Assembly (NCBI GenBank): GCA_002356455.1
Contig: AP017968.1
Location: 1,674,001 to 1,738,000 of the forward strand
Direction: 5' to 3'
DNA length: 64,000 nt
From: Fusobacterium varium
GTDB lineage: Bacteria; Fusobacteriota; Fusobacteriia; Fusobacteriales; Fusobacteriaceae
This document shows positions 8,643-17,875 of the stretch, piece after piece. The notes under the pieces were generated by a model, which searched no databases, was not told where the DNA came from, and was given only the letters and a program-made list of their open reading frames with translations. A program made the position numbers and the translations under genes. Numbering within the stretch: position 1 is the stretch's first letter; each line of letters starts with the position of its first letter.

Positions 8643-10160
8643 TTAAAGATAAAGAACTTCTCCAGGTCCTAAAGGAATACCAAGCATTATCCATACAATA
8701 GCCATTATTATCCACATTATAAGCATTGCAACTGTATATGGAATCATGGTAGAAATAACTGTACCCATTCCATATTCCTCATCATATTCCTGTGCCAATC
8801 CTAAAATAATAGGCATGTAAGGAAATAGCGGAGAAATTATATTAGTAGTTGAATCCCCTATTCTATAAAGCATTTGAGTAAGAGATGGAGCATATCCCAA
8901 CATATAGAACATAGGAACAAATATTGGAGCTAATAGAGCCCATTTCGCAGATCCACTTCCTATAAATAAATTAATAAATGCAGTTAATAGAATAAACATT
9001 ATAAAAAGAGGAATTCCCTTTAAATTCATTGAAGTGAGCATTTCTGCCCCATTAACAGCAAGGATATATCCAAGTTTGCTCCAGTTGAAATAAGCAACAA
9101 ACTGCCCAATGATAAATACAAGAACAATGTATGAAGACATATCTTTCATAGCAATAGTCATATATTTAGGTACATCTCCAGCTGATTTAATTTTTCCCAT
9201 TGTAATACCATAAGAGATACCAGCAATTAAGAAAAGTATTAAAAGTATAGGAATGATAGCTTTTAGTAATGGTGAATCAAGTAAAGAACCTGTTTTTGCA
9301 TTTCTAAGAAAACTATTTTGAGGAAAAACAGCTATAAATAAAATAATTAAATAAATTGCAGTTGCTATTCCAGAATTTCTTAACGCCTTTTTTTCTAATG
9401 GAGAAACTTCTTCTTGAGGAATTATTTTTTTACCAGTATATTTTCCAAGTCTTGGTTCAATTATTTTTTCTGTAACAACAGTACCAACTATTGCAAGAAG
9501 AAAAGTAGAAGCAGCCATAAAATACCAGTTACAAACTACTGATACTTGCATATTAGGATTTACTATTTTAACAGCTTCAGTTGTAATACCTGCTAAAAGT
9601 GCATCTGTTCCAGCAACTAAAAGGTTAGCACTAAATCCTGCTGTAGTAGCGGCATATCCTACTGCAATACCAGTTAATGGATGTCTTCCCAAAGAAAGGA
9701 AGATAAAAGCTGATATAACTGGAATTACTACAATTGCAGCGTCAGAAGCTAGATTTCCACATATTCCAATTATCATTATCATGAAAGTTATTATTCTTGG
9801 ATAATCTTTTAATGTAAGAATACTGTTTCTCATAAAAGATGAAACAAGTCCAACATGTTCAGCAAGACCAATACCAAGCGTCATAACTAATACAAGCCCT
9901 AAAGGAGAAAAGCCAGTAAAATTTTTAACCATACTTTGTAACATAAAATTTATACCTTCTGCAGACAAAAGACTTTTTGCTACAACAACTTTATTTGTAA
10001 CAGGATCAACTACCTGAATGTTAAAGATAGTACATACTGCTGAAACAATTATAATTGCAGCAGCTAAGCAGCAGAAAAGAATAAAAGGATGAGGGATTTT
10101 ATTTCCTACTCTTTCTACCCAATCAAGAAAACCATGTTTTTTCATATTTGTATCTGTCAT
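8643..10160 (-). CDS. AbgT-family transporter 1
   Basis: About 505 residues with roughly a dozen hydrophobic segments. The family signature is present: NKIPHPFILF at the N-terminus, GSGSAKWALLAPIFVPMF and DSTTNIISPLFPYMPIILGL in the last third, and LGPGEVLYL at the C-terminus. The family includes p-aminobenzoyl-glutamate importers and sulfonamide exporters. I take ATG at 10160, which follows AGGGAGG at good spacing, rather than an in-frame ATG 57 nt upstream that has no ribosome site. It is the first gene of an operon with the M20 hydrolase. It is paralogous to the AbgT genes at 11615 and 14539. Confidence 0.9.
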   Translation of the reverse strand: MTDTNMKKHGFLDWVERVGNKIPHPFILFCCLAAAIIIVSAVCTIFNIQVVDPVTNKVVVAKSLLSAEGINFMLQSMVKNFTGFSPLGLVLVMTLGIGLAEHVGLVSSFMRNSILTLKDYPRIITFMIMIIGICGNLASDAAIVVIPVISAFIFLSLGRHPLTGIAVGYAATTAGFSANLLVAGTDALLAGITTEAVKIVNPNMQVSVVCNWYFMAASTFLLAIVGTVVTEKIIEPRLGKYTGKKIIPQEEVSPLEKKALRNSGIATAIYLIILFIAVFPQNSFLRNAKTGSLLDSPLLKAIIPILLILFLIAGISYGITMGKIKSAGDVPKYMTIAMKDMSSYIVLVFIIGQFVAYFNWSKLGYILAVNGAEMLTSMNLKGIPLFIMFILLTAFINLFIGSGSAKWALLAPIFVPMFYMLGYAPSLTQMLYRIGDSTTNIISPLFPYMPIILGLAQEYDEEYGMGTVISTMIPYTVAMLIMWIIMAIVWIMLGIPLGPGEVLYL

Positions 10161-10194
10161 AATAAAACCTCCCTTGTTAAAAAGTATTCTGATA

Positions 10195-10238
10195 TTTTTA
10201 GACGTCTTTTCAGACAAAACTTATAATACCTTATTATA
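10195..10238 (-). promoter_or_regulatory. Promoter -10 box and tandem GTCTnAAAA operator of AbgT operon 1
   Basis: On the minus strand TATAAT (10233-10238) has a weak -35 (TTGCTT) 16 nt upstream. About 18 nt downstream are two direct repeats, GTCTGAAAA and GTCTAAAAA, separated by 3 nt (10195-10215). The same arrangement precedes the second AbgT gene, so a shared regulator is inferred. Confidence 0.5.
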
Positions 10239-10408
10239 TATCTTATTTGAAAAAAAGCAACTTTTTTATATTAAAATAATATATAAAAAAGATATTTTAA
10301 CATTCGTAATATATATGACAATGATAAAAATTAGATAATAAGAAAACATTGAATATAAGAAATTAATATTATAAATATTTAGAAGTTATATTAAATTATA
10401 GTTAAAAA

Positions 10409-11590
10409 TTAATTTTTAAAAAAATTATCTGCTATAGCAGTTAAAGAGAGAACTCCAACTGCTATACAATCCTCATTAGGATTAAAGGAGTTTGAATGCA
10501 GAGGATAATTTTTTTCATTTTCAAATCCACATCCTAATCTATACATTGCTCCTGGAATTTGTTCAAGGTAATATGCAAAATCTTCTGAACCCATAGAAGT
10601 GTATGGATTATATATAACATTTTCTTTTCCTAAAATATTTTCACATGTGTCTTTTATCAAATTAGATATTTTTTCATCATTTATGACAACAGGAGTTCCC
10701 TTGGTAATTTCAAGAACTGCATTTCCTCTGAAAGTTTTAGCGGTTCCTTTAGCTATTTCTGTTAATCTCTGGTGAAGAAAATTTCTTATTTCAGGAGAAA
10801 GTGATCTGATGCTTCCTATTATTTCAACAGTTTTAGGAATAACATTTGCAGTATTTCCACCATTAATAGCAGCTAATGTTATGACTCCAGATTCCAGAGG
10901 AGAAATTTCTCTTGAAATAATATTTTGAATTCCACATATAATATTTCCAGCAATCATAATCGGATCTACAGCTTTGTATGGATGAGCAGCGTGACCTTGA
11001 GTTCCTTCAATTATAATCTTAAAAGTATCAGAAGAAGCACTCATTTTACCTGAACGATGAAAAATAGTACCAGCTTTAGTATCAGGCCAGCAGTGAAGGC
11101 CAAAAATAGCTTCAGGAAGCGGATTAATTAAAGCTCCATTTTCAATCATTGATTTGGCACCAACACCTTTTTCTTCCCCAGGCTGAAATAATAATTTTAT
11201 TGTTCCATCAAGATTATCTTTATATTTATTTAAAATATAAGCAGCCCCTAATAGGCAGGTTGTATGTATATCGTGACCACAGGCATGAGCTGCTCCATCA
11301 TTTTTTGATGAATAGGGAACAGGAGTATTTTCCTGAAAAGGAAGAGCATCCATATCAGCTCTTATTGCCAGGCAGCGATTACTGTTCCCTTTAATTAAAG
11401 CTGTTACACCAGTTGCTCCAACTCTTTTTATATCTGATATTCCAAAAGATTTTAATTTTTCAATTATAAATTCAGCAGTATTATATTCTGCCATAGATAA
11501 TTCTGGATTTTGATGTATATATCTTCTGATTTTTATAAGTTCATCTTCAAAACTTTTTATTTCATTTTTTATAATGTCTAAATTTAACAT
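10409..11590 (-). CDS. M20-family amidohydrolase, paralogue 2
   Basis: A 393-residue enzyme of the same family as the one at 7414. Motifs include RADMDALPF, AHACGHDIHTT, PGEEKGVGA and TSMGSEDFAYYLEQIPG, the last with the Glu-Asp pair expected near the C-terminal metal ligand. ATG at 11590 follows AGGAGG. It starts 24 bp after the AbgT gene at 11615-13180, so the pair is one operon. The two M20 proteins differ through most of their length, so this is not a recent duplication. Presumed reaction: hydrolysis of an N-acyl or N-aroyl amino acid imported by the neighbour. Confidence 0.88.
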   Translation of the reverse strand: MLNLDIIKNEIKSFEDELIKIRRYIHQNPELSMAEYNTAEFIIEKLKSFGISDIKRVGATGVTALIKGNSNRCLAIRADMDALPFQENTPVPYSSKNDGAAHACGHDIHTTCLLGAAYILNKYKDNLDGTIKLLFQPGEEKGVGAKSMIENGALINPLPEAIFGLHCWPDTKAGTIFHRSGKMSASSDTFKIIIEGTQGHAAHPYKAVDPIMIAGNIICGIQNIISREISPLESGVITLAAINGGNTANVIPKTVEIIGSIRSLSPEIRNFLHQRLTEIAKGTAKTFRGNAVLEITKGTPVVINDEKISNLIKDTCENILGKENVIYNPYTSMGSEDFAYYLEQIPGAMYRLGCGFENEKNYPLHSNSFNPNEDCIAVGVLSLTAIADNFFKN

Positions 11591-11614
11591 AATAATCCTC
11601 CTGATTTTAATTCT

Positions 11615-13180
11615 TTAACAAAAAACACTAGCTCCTGGTCCTAATGGAATATTAAATGTAAACCATATAATAATAGCAATTGTTTGAACTACTAAAAGTG
11701 TAACAGTAAAAGGAAGTTCAAGTGAAATCATAGTTCCAACACCAATTTTTTTATTGTAACTATCAGGTTTGTATTGTTCTAAAAGTCCTAAAATTACAGG
11801 AACAGCTCCAGCAATAGGGGAAATAATATTTGTTGAACCATCTCCTATACGATATGCAGCTTGTGTAAGTGCTGGAGAAAAACCAACCATTGAAAACATA
11901 GGAATAAATATAGGAGCTAAGATTAGCCATTTAGCTGAAGAACTTCCCATTAAAAGATTCAATATTGTACAAAGAAGAATCAATAAAATCAGAAGAGGTA
12001 TTGCACCAATATCCAAATCTTTTATTCTGTCTGCACCTTTTACTGCAACAATAGTAGCCAGCTTACTTCTGCCAAAAAGATAAACGAACATTGAAGCTGG
12101 AAACATAGTTACAAAAATTGATGTCATACCCAGCAATTCTTTCTGCATAAGTTTAGGAATATCTTCAAGTTTTTTTATAACTTTTGCTCCAACTCCATAT
12201 GCAGTTCCAGTAATAAAGAATATTGAAAATATTATTGGAAGAACAGATGACATAAGTGGAGATTTTGGAAGAAAATGTCCATTATCATTTCTAAAGAAAG
12301 AATTTTCAGGAAGAGATAAAAATAACAATACTGCAATAACAATTACTACAGCAATTCCAGAATAGAATAATCCCTTCTTCTCATCTTGAGTTAATTCATA
12401 TTGTGATTTTTCATGTTCTTTCATTTCTATTTTAGTATCATCAACTAATTTTGCTAAAACTTTTTCAGTGACAAATGTAAGAGCAACAGTTAGAACAAGA
12501 GTCATGGCAGACATGAAATACCAGTTTATAACTGGAGAAGTGGAACCAGCTATATTCATAGACTTGGCAGCACTTTCAGTTATACCAGCCAGAACAACAT
12601 CACTTCCTGATATGAAAAGACTTGCACTTAATCCACCAGAAGCAGCTGTATAACCTGCAATTACACCTAACCATGGATTTCTCCCAAGAGCTTTAAATAC
12701 AGCAGCCCCTATAGTTGGAGTAAAAAGTATACCTGCATCAGATGCAATACTTGAATTGATTCCTATAAACATTAAAACTGCAGTAACTACAAAAGGCGGA
12801 GCCTGCAGAATCATCTTTCTTATGAGAGAAGAAAGAAGTCCAGTCTGTTCAATAAGACCTACTCCCATCATCATAACTAAAACTAAACCTAATGGTGGGA
12901 ATGTAATATAAGTTTTTACAAGATTAGAAAGAAAATTTCTCATTTCAGGATAAGATAAAAGATTTTCTACTTTAACAGTAGTCATTGCAGCACCTGTTGC
13001 TTGTGCAGACATATATTCTACTGACACACCAAAGTAGGAAAAAATAGATGAAGCAACTAATGTGATGACACATAGGAAAACAAATAACCAGAAAGGATGA
13101 GGTAGTTTATTTCCTAAAGATTCGATAATCTCAATAAAAATATTGATGATCCCAGTTTTTTTCGTTGTTGAGTTTGACAT
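11615..13180 (-). CDS. AbgT-family transporter 2
   Basis: A 521-residue polytopic membrane protein. AbgT hallmarks are GNKLPHPFWLF (residues 22-32), MGSSSAKWLILAPIFIPMF, YRIGDGSTNIISPIAG and FNIPLGPGASVFC. ATG at 13180 follows AAGGGGG. It leads an operon with the M20 enzyme downstream. Its promoter and 5' leader share the tandem GTCTnAAAA element with AbgT operon 1. The exact substrate and direction of transport are unknown; import of an N-acyl amino acid is inferred from the hydrolase partner. Confidence 0.9.
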   Translation of the reverse strand: MSNSTTKKTGIINIFIEIIESLGNKLPHPFWLFVFLCVITLVASSIFSYFGVSVEYMSAQATGAAMTTVKVENLLSYPEMRNFLSNLVKTYITFPPLGLVLVMMMGVGLIEQTGLLSSLIRKMILQAPPFVVTAVLMFIGINSSIASDAGILFTPTIGAAVFKALGRNPWLGVIAGYTAASGGLSASLFISGSDVVLAGITESAAKSMNIAGSTSPVINWYFMSAMTLVLTVALTFVTEKVLAKLVDDTKIEMKEHEKSQYELTQDEKKGLFYSGIAVVIVIAVLLFLSLPENSFFRNDNGHFLPKSPLMSSVLPIIFSIFFITGTAYGVGAKVIKKLEDIPKLMQKELLGMTSIFVTMFPASMFVYLFGRSKLATIVAVKGADRIKDLDIGAIPLLILLILLCTILNLLMGSSSAKWLILAPIFIPMFSMVGFSPALTQAAYRIGDGSTNIISPIAGAVPVILGLLEQYKPDSYNKKIGVGTMISLELPFTVTLLVVQTIAIIIWFTFNIPLGPGASVFC

Positions 13181-13199
13181 ATAAATCCCCCTTGAAATA

Positions 13200-13268
13200 T
13201 TTTAAGACATGTTTTCAGACAAGATTTCCTTGTTAAAAAGTTATACACTAAAAATAAAAAAAAGTCAA
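13200..13268 (-). promoter_or_regulatory. Sigma-70 promoter plus tandem GTCTnAAAA operator of AbgT operon 2
   Basis: On the minus strand TTGACT (13263-13268), 17-nt spacer, TATAAC (13240-13245). Twenty nt downstream are GTCTGAAAA and GTCTTAAAA separated by 3 nt (13200-13220). Placement relative to the -10 box matches AbgT operon 1 within 2 nt. Confidence 0.6.
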
Positions 13269-13302
13269 TATGTTTTATAATAATCTATAAAATTAAAAAT
13301 AA

Positions 13303-13330
13303 AGAGAGCAGAAAATATTTTCTGCTCTCT
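13303..13330 (-). terminator. Terminator after the amidohydrolase operon
   Basis: AGAGAGCAGAAAA and TTTTCTGCTCTCT form 13-bp perfect arms around a 2-nt centre. A T-rich run follows on the minus strand. It ends the 16140-13352 operon. Confidence 0.75.
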
Positions 13331-13351
13331 CATGAAATTATTTTTTTAAAA

Positions 13352-14512
13352 TTATTTATCTATTCCTTCTACAAGTTCTCCATTTACTAATACATAATTA
13401 GGAAGTGCAAAATTAGATAATGGATAATCATTCCATATAACAATATCGGCGTCTTTTCCAGCTTTAATGCTTCCTACTCTATGATCTTGTTTCATAAATG
13501 AAGCAGGGTATAGAGATATTGCTCTTAAAGCTTCCCATTTATCCATTCCAGCTCTTACAGCAAGTCCAGCACAGATATTCAAATATTGTAATGGTACTAC
13601 TGGTGCATCTGTAGTAATAGCTATTTTTTTCCCAGCATTGCTGAATAATGCCACAGAATCAAATCCTTTTCCCTGTAGTTCTATTTTTCCCCTATGACCA
13701 AGAGATGGTCCCATTATCATAGGATAATCAACTTTCATAAGAGAATTAAACACATCTTTTGCACAAGTACAGTGATCAAGAGTCATATCTAAATCTAATT
13801 CTTTAGCAAGTCTGACAGCTGTCATAATATCATCAGCTCTATGGACATGAGCTTTTATTGGAATTTCTTTTTTTACAACAGGAATAAGAGCTTCAAGTTT
13901 CATATCAAATTTAGGGTTTTTACCACTTTCTTTATCTTTTAAATACTCTTTCGCTTTAAAAATATATTCTCTAAATAAAGCGGCAATTCCCATTCTTGTC
14001 ATAGGAGTTTTTTTCTTATCATTATATGTTCTTTTTACATTTTCTCCAAACGCAGATTTCATGGCAACTGAATCACTTAAAAGCATATCATCAACACATT
14101 CTCCATATGTTTTTATACAAGCAAAAGTACCTCCAAATACATTTGTAGAACCAGGACCGCTTCCAACGGTAGTTACTCCATGAGCCAGAGCCTCTTTAAC
14201 AGTAACATCCAGAGGGTTTATTCCATCTAATCCTCTCATCTGAGGTGTGACAGGATCATTTTTTTCATTGTGATCAATACCTTCAAAACCTTGACTGTCT
14301 CCTTTTAAACCTAAGTGAGTATGACAATCAACCAATCCAGAAGTTACATATCTTTTACCTGCATCAATAACTTTGTCAGCAGAGACTTCAATAGTTTTTT
14401 CTATTGCAGCTATTTTTCCATTTTTTATTAAAATATCAGCTTCAACTTCTCTTTTTTCTTCTACATCCAGAATAGTTGCATTTTTAATTAATAAGATCTT
14501 ATTATCTTCCAT
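13352..14512 (-). CDS. Metal-dependent amidohydrolase (imidazolonepropionase-like superfamily)
   Basis: A 386-residue TIM-barrel amidohydrolase. After an N-terminal beta-sandwich (ATILDVEEKREVEADILI) comes VDCHTHLGLKG with the HxH metal pair. Further along are KAHVHRADDI, LDHCTCA and ITTDAPVVP with the catalytic Asp, and the composite C-terminal sandwich KAGKDADIVIWNDYPL. ATG at 14512 follows GGAGG. It starts 27 bp after the third AbgT gene, the same transporter-hydrolase pairing as the two M20 operons but with an unrelated enzyme fold. The substrate is probably an amide or cyclic amide brought in by that transporter. No specific name is justified. Confidence 0.85.
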   Translation of the reverse strand: MEDNKILLIKNATILDVEEKREVEADILIKNGKIAAIEKTIEVSADKVIDAGKRYVTSGLVDCHTHLGLKGDSQGFEGIDHNEKNDPVTPQMRGLDGINPLDVTVKEALAHGVTTVGSGPGSTNVFGGTFACIKTYGECVDDMLLSDSVAMKSAFGENVKRTYNDKKKTPMTRMGIAALFREYIFKAKEYLKDKESGKNPKFDMKLEALIPVVKKEIPIKAHVHRADDIMTAVRLAKELDLDMTLDHCTCAKDVFNSLMKVDYPMIMGPSLGHRGKIELQGKGFDSVALFSNAGKKIAITTDAPVVPLQYLNICAGLAVRAGMDKWEALRAISLYPASFMKQDHRVGSIKAGKDADIVIWNDYPLSNFALPNYVLVNGELVEGIDK

Positions 14513-14538
14513 TTAAACTCCTCCAATAATATAATATT

Positions 14539-16140
14539 TTATTTTATAAATAAATATTCCCCAGGTCCGATAGGAAGTTCTAGGAAATACCATATTACCA
14601 TTAATCCAACAAGTGTAACAAAAATAACAATAGAATAAGGAAGAGTAAGAGAGAAAATTGTACCGAATCCTGCTTCTTCCTCCTTAGAAACCACAATTCC
14701 TCTTTTTCTCCTTTCTTCATCATATTGAGCCATTAATCCTAAAATAACAGGAATATCAGACCTTAATGGAGAAATGATATTAGTTGCAGAATCCCCAATC
14801 CTGAATGCAAGTTGTGCAAAAGCAGGGGAAATATTTAAAAATGCCAGCATTGGAACTATCATAGGAGATAGAAGAACCCATTTTGTAGAACCTGATACCA
14901 TAAAAGGATTTATAATAGCAGTAATAAGAGCAACTAATATAAGCAAAGGCAGTGGTCCTACATTGGCATTTTTTAAGATAAAAGAACCTTTTATAGCCAT
15001 AATTTTGAAAATATTGCTTTTGTTTAAAAGTTCAATAAATACAGCAGAACTTAGTATTGTAACTAATAAGGGAACTGCTTTAGCAACCCCTTTCTGCAGA
15101 AATTTAGGAACATCTCTTGATGAAGTTATTTTTTTCACTCCAATCCCAAATCCAATTCCTACTGAAACGAATAGAAAGAAAATTATTGGAACAAGGGAAG
15201 AAAGCAAAGGGGAATTAGGAAGAAAAGTTCCTTTTGCATTTCTGAAGAAGGCATTTGATGGAAGAGTAAGAGCAAGCATTACTACTATAAAGAATAAAAA
15301 TCCATAAAATGAATACTTAAGTCCTTTTTCTTCATCTTCAGTTAATTTATATTGCTCAAGAGCTTCACTATTTCCCAATCCAAAATTTTCTCCACCAGTT
15401 ATTTTTACCATAAACTTTTCAGTTACCCATGTAAGAGTCAAAGTTAAAAATATTGTAGAAGCAGCCATAAAATAATAATTACACAGAGGGGTAATAGATA
15501 TATTTACTCCTACACTTGAAGCAGCCTGTTCTGTAATACCAGCAAGCAGAGCATCAGTACCAGAAATAAGTATATTTGAAGTATATCCGCCACTACAGGC
15601 AGCAAATCCAAGAATGATACCAAGTTTTGGATTTCTTCCAATAGAGGCAAAAAGTACTCCTCCAATAGTAAAAGCAAGAATTACTCCAGCTCCTGACATA
15701 ATATTAGAGTTTACACATACAAATACAAGAACAGCAGTGATAAGACTCTTAGGAGCTTTTAAAAGATATTTTCTCATAAGTACATTAAAAAATCCAGTTT
15801 CTTCAACTACTCCAATTGCCATCATAACAATTAAAACTATTTTTAATGATGGAAATCGAACATAAGTATCAGGCAGGTTAACAATGAGTTTTCTCATATT
15901 ATCAAAAGTAAGCAGATTAACCACTTTCACTGTGACCATTTTAGCAGCATCTCCGATTTTTTTACCTTCATCAAGGTAGCTGGCTTCAAAACCTAACTTA
16001 GATAAAACAAAAGAAATTACAAGTGTGAATAGGATAAAGATTCCAAATAGAATGAAAGGATGAGGTAATTTATTACCAGCTCTTTCAATAAATTTGATAC
16101 ATTTAGCAGCAATACTGGTTTTTTTTGCAGTTGTTTCCAT
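14539..16140 (-). CDS. AbgT-family transporter 3
   Basis: A 533-residue polytopic protein with GNKLPHPFILFG near the N-terminus, MVSGSTKWVLLSPMIVPML, RIGDSATNIISPLRSDIPVILGL (split: RIGDSATNIISPL, then RSDIPVILGL) and LPIGPGEYLF at the end. An insert rich in Arg/Lys/Glu (YDEERRKRGIVVSKEEE) before the last helices is not seen in the two paralogues. ATG at 16140 follows AAAGGGGG. Transcribed with the metallo-amidohydrolase. It lacks the GTCTnAAAA leader element, so it is probably regulated separately. Confidence 0.9.
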   Translation of the reverse strand: METTAKKTSIAAKCIKFIERAGNKLPHPFILFGIFILFTLVISFVLSKLGFEASYLDEGKKIGDAAKMVTVKVVNLLTFDNMRKLIVNLPDTYVRFPSLKIVLIVMMAIGVVEETGFFNVLMRKYLLKAPKSLITAVLVFVCVNSNIMSGAGVILAFTIGGVLFASIGRNPKLGIILGFAACSGGYTSNILISGTDALLAGITEQAASSVGVNISITPLCNYYFMAASTIFLTLTLTWVTEKFMVKITGGENFGLGNSEALEQYKLTEDEEKGLKYSFYGFLFFIVVMLALTLPSNAFFRNAKGTFLPNSPLLSSLVPIIFFLFVSVGIGFGIGVKKITSSRDVPKFLQKGVAKAVPLLVTILSSAVFIELLNKSNIFKIMAIKGSFILKNANVGPLPLLILVALITAIINPFMVSGSTKWVLLSPMIVPMLAFLNISPAFAQLAFRIGDSATNIISPLRSDIPVILGLMAQYDEERRKRGIVVSKEEEAGFGTIFSLTLPYSIVIFVTLVGLMVIWYFLELPIGPGEYLFIK

Positions 16141-16193
16141 AAAAACTTCCCCCTTTGTAGAATGTATTGGTTAATATAAAATTCTTTTGTACA

Positions 16194-16222
16194 ATATTAC
16201 TACAAAACATATATAAAGTCAA
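16194..16222 (-). promoter_or_regulatory. Sigma-70 promoter of AbgT operon 3
   Basis: On the minus strand TTGACT (16217-16222), 17-nt spacer, TAATAT (16194-16199), about 55 nt upstream of the ATG. Confidence 0.6.
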
Positions 16223-16374
16223 TTACTAAAGTGGAAATTTTATAAAAAATATATCAAATAAAAATCATAATGTTATTTATATGGAAAATAAAAATAAAAT
16301 TTTATAAAAATGACACATTTTTTTCTAAAAAAGTGTAAAATGAAAAAAATATATTAAGCCTATAAAATAAAAAA

Positions 16375-16396
16375 GAGAGATTTGAATAAATCTCCC
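16375..16396 (-). terminator. Terminator after the HIT gene
   Basis: GAGATTT and AAATCTC arms around a 4-nt loop (16377-16394), with a T-run on the minus strand. The rest of 16223-16470 is AT-rich with no gene. Confidence 0.65.
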
Positions 16397-16478
16397 TAAA
16401 TAATAAAAAGAATATACATTAATAAAATCACAGAAAAAATACTATTCTATGAAATAATTCTAATAGTAAAATTAAACT

Positions 16479-16820
16479 TTAAGAAACTAAAGAACCTAAT
16501 TTTTTTCCTCCAAGAAGGTGGAAATGCAGATGGAATACTTCCTGACCACCATATTCGTTACAGTTAGTTATGACTCTGTAACCTTCCTCAGCTATTCCTA
16601 AATCTTTGGCTATCTTGCCGATAGCCAGATACATATCTCCTATTATCTCTCTATCTTCAGGAGTTATATCATTTACTGTAGGAATTTCTTTTTTAGGTAC
16701 TACTAAAATATGTATAGGTGCAGCAGGATTGATATCTTTGAAAGCTAGAACATTATCTGTTTCATAGACAATAGCTGCTGGAATTTCTCTGTTTATTATT
16801 TTTGTAAAAATAGTAGCCAT
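16479..16820 (-). CDS. HIT-family nucleotide hydrolase/transferase
   Basis: A 113-residue cytoplasmic protein of normal size for the bacterial HinT branch. It carries FKDINPAAPIHILVVPKK near residues 27-44 and the histidine triad HLHFHLLGG near the C-terminus. The family cleaves nucleoside phosphoramidates such as AMP-lysine. It begins 44 bp after rpiB and is probably cotranscribed with it. Confidence 0.92.
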   Translation of the reverse strand: MATIFTKIINREIPAAIVYETDNVLAFKDINPAAPIHILVVPKKEIPTVNDITPEDREIIGDMYLAIGKIAKDLGIAEEGYRVITNCNEYGGQEVFHLHFHLLGGKKLGSLVS

Positions 16821-16864
16821 AAAATCATCTCCTAAATTTAAAATAATTTATCATAAAATAAAAT

Positions 16865-17296
16865 TTAGATAGTTTCTATTTTATTAATTCTTTTCTCATG
16901 CCTTCCACCTCGGAATTTAGTGGCAAGAAAAACATCTACCATTTCAAGAGCAAGAACATCCCCAACAATTCTGCCACCCATTGCGAGAATATTAGCATTA
17001 TTGTGTTCTCTAGTCAGTCTTGCCATAGTAGTGTTAGTGCAGAGAGCAGCTCTGATACCAGTAACTTTATTAGCAGCAATAGAGATACCTATTCCAGTTC
17101 CACAGATAACTATTCCAAACTCAGCTTTTTTTTCAGCTACAGCATGTCCTACAGCATGACCAAATTCAGGATAGTCAACAGAATCATTTGAATTTGTTCC
17201 AAGGTCTAATACTTCATATCCATTTTCTATAAGATGTGTTTTTACTTTTTCTTTTAGTTCAAATCCACCATGGTCTGCACCTAAAGCAATTTTCAT
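16865..17296 (-). CDS. rpiB: Ribose-5-phosphate isomerase B
   Basis: A 143-residue protein that interconverts ribose-5-phosphate and ribulose-5-phosphate in the non-oxidative pentose phosphate pathway. The RpiB/LacAB fold shows at once: GADHGGFELKEK at residues 6-17, VICGTGIGISIAANK with the catalytic Cys, NTTMARLTREHNNANILAMGGR and a basic GGRHEKRI C-terminus. ATG at 17296 follows GGAGG. Confidence 0.94.
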   Translation of the reverse strand: MKIALGADHGGFELKEKVKTHLIENGYEVLDLGTNSNDSVDYPEFGHAVGHAVAEKKAEFGIVICGTGIGISIAANKVTGIRAALCTNTTMARLTREHNNANILAMGGRIVGDVLALEMVDVFLATKFRGGRHEKRINKIETI

Positions 17297-17337
17297 AATT
17301 ATTACGCCTCCAAATTTTTAAAATTAAAGTACAAAAG

Positions 17338-17375
17338 AACAGGCTGGCAAAAATCTCACTTTTAGTCAGCCTGTT
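17338..17375 (-). terminator. Terminator after the SlyD-like gene
   Basis: AACAGGCTG (17338-17346) and CAGCCTGTT (17367-17375) are perfect arms, with a U-rich tail on the minus strand. It separates the PPIase from rpiB. Confidence 0.75.
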
Positions 17376-17389
17376 GATATTGCTATTGA

Positions 17390-17875
17390 TTAATCTTCAA
17401 AACCTTCAAAGTGAGGGTGTCCATGCTCTAATTCTTTTTCAGTAGCTTCTCTTACACCAGTTACTTCAACTTCAAATCTGATATTTTTACCAGCAAATGG
17501 ATGGTTTCCATCAGCAGTAACAACATCATCTTCAATAGCAGTAATAACATATTGCTGCTCAGTTCCATCATCCATATCAGCTATGAACTCAAGTCCTTCA
17601 TAGATATCTTCAAATTCTTCAAAATCAGCCTTGTTCATTTCTTCAACAAGTTCTTCATCATATTCTCCATATCCTTCTTCAGGAGTAAGAGTCATAACAG
17701 TTTTAAATCCTTTTTCTTGTCCTTCTAAAGTTTCTTCAATTTTTGGAACAAAATTTCCTAATCCATGGATGTAAAAAAATGGTCCAACCTCTTGTGTATC
17801 CTCTAAAAGTTCATTTGTATCATTATCATAAACTTTAAATTCTAATGTTACTACATTGCTTTCAGCAATTTTCAT
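17390..17875 (-). CDS. FKBP-type peptidyl-prolyl isomerase, SlyD-like
   Basis: A 161-residue acidic cytoplasmic protein. It begins KIAESNVVTLEFKVYD, then GPFFYIHGLGNFVPKIEETL, the split FKBP domain with an insert-in-flap region (residues 70-125). The tail ends HGHPHFEGFED, a short version of the metal-binding His-rich SlyD tail. The family catalyses proline cis-trans isomerisation and acts as a chaperone. A ribosome site AGAGGTG precedes ATG at 17875. Monocistronic, with its own terminator. Confidence 0.88.
   Translation of the reverse strand: MKIAESNVVTLEFKVYDNDTNELLEDTQEVGPFFYIHGLGNFVPKIEETLEGQEKGFKTVMTLTPEEGYGEYDEELVEEMNKADFEEFEDIYEGLEFIADMDDGTEQQYVITAIEDDVVTADGNHPFAGKNIRFEVEVTGVREATEKELEHGHPHFEGFED

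Noticed and set aside
10161-10217. Longer start for AbgT transporter 1
   Set aside because: The extension overlaps the tandem operator and lacks a ribosome site; ATG 10160 follows AGGGAGG.
14774-15307. 177-codon open frame antisense to AbgT transporter 3
   Set aside because: It has no ribosome site, and similar antisense frames occur over the other AbgT genes. The low-GC codon bias of the real gene explains them.
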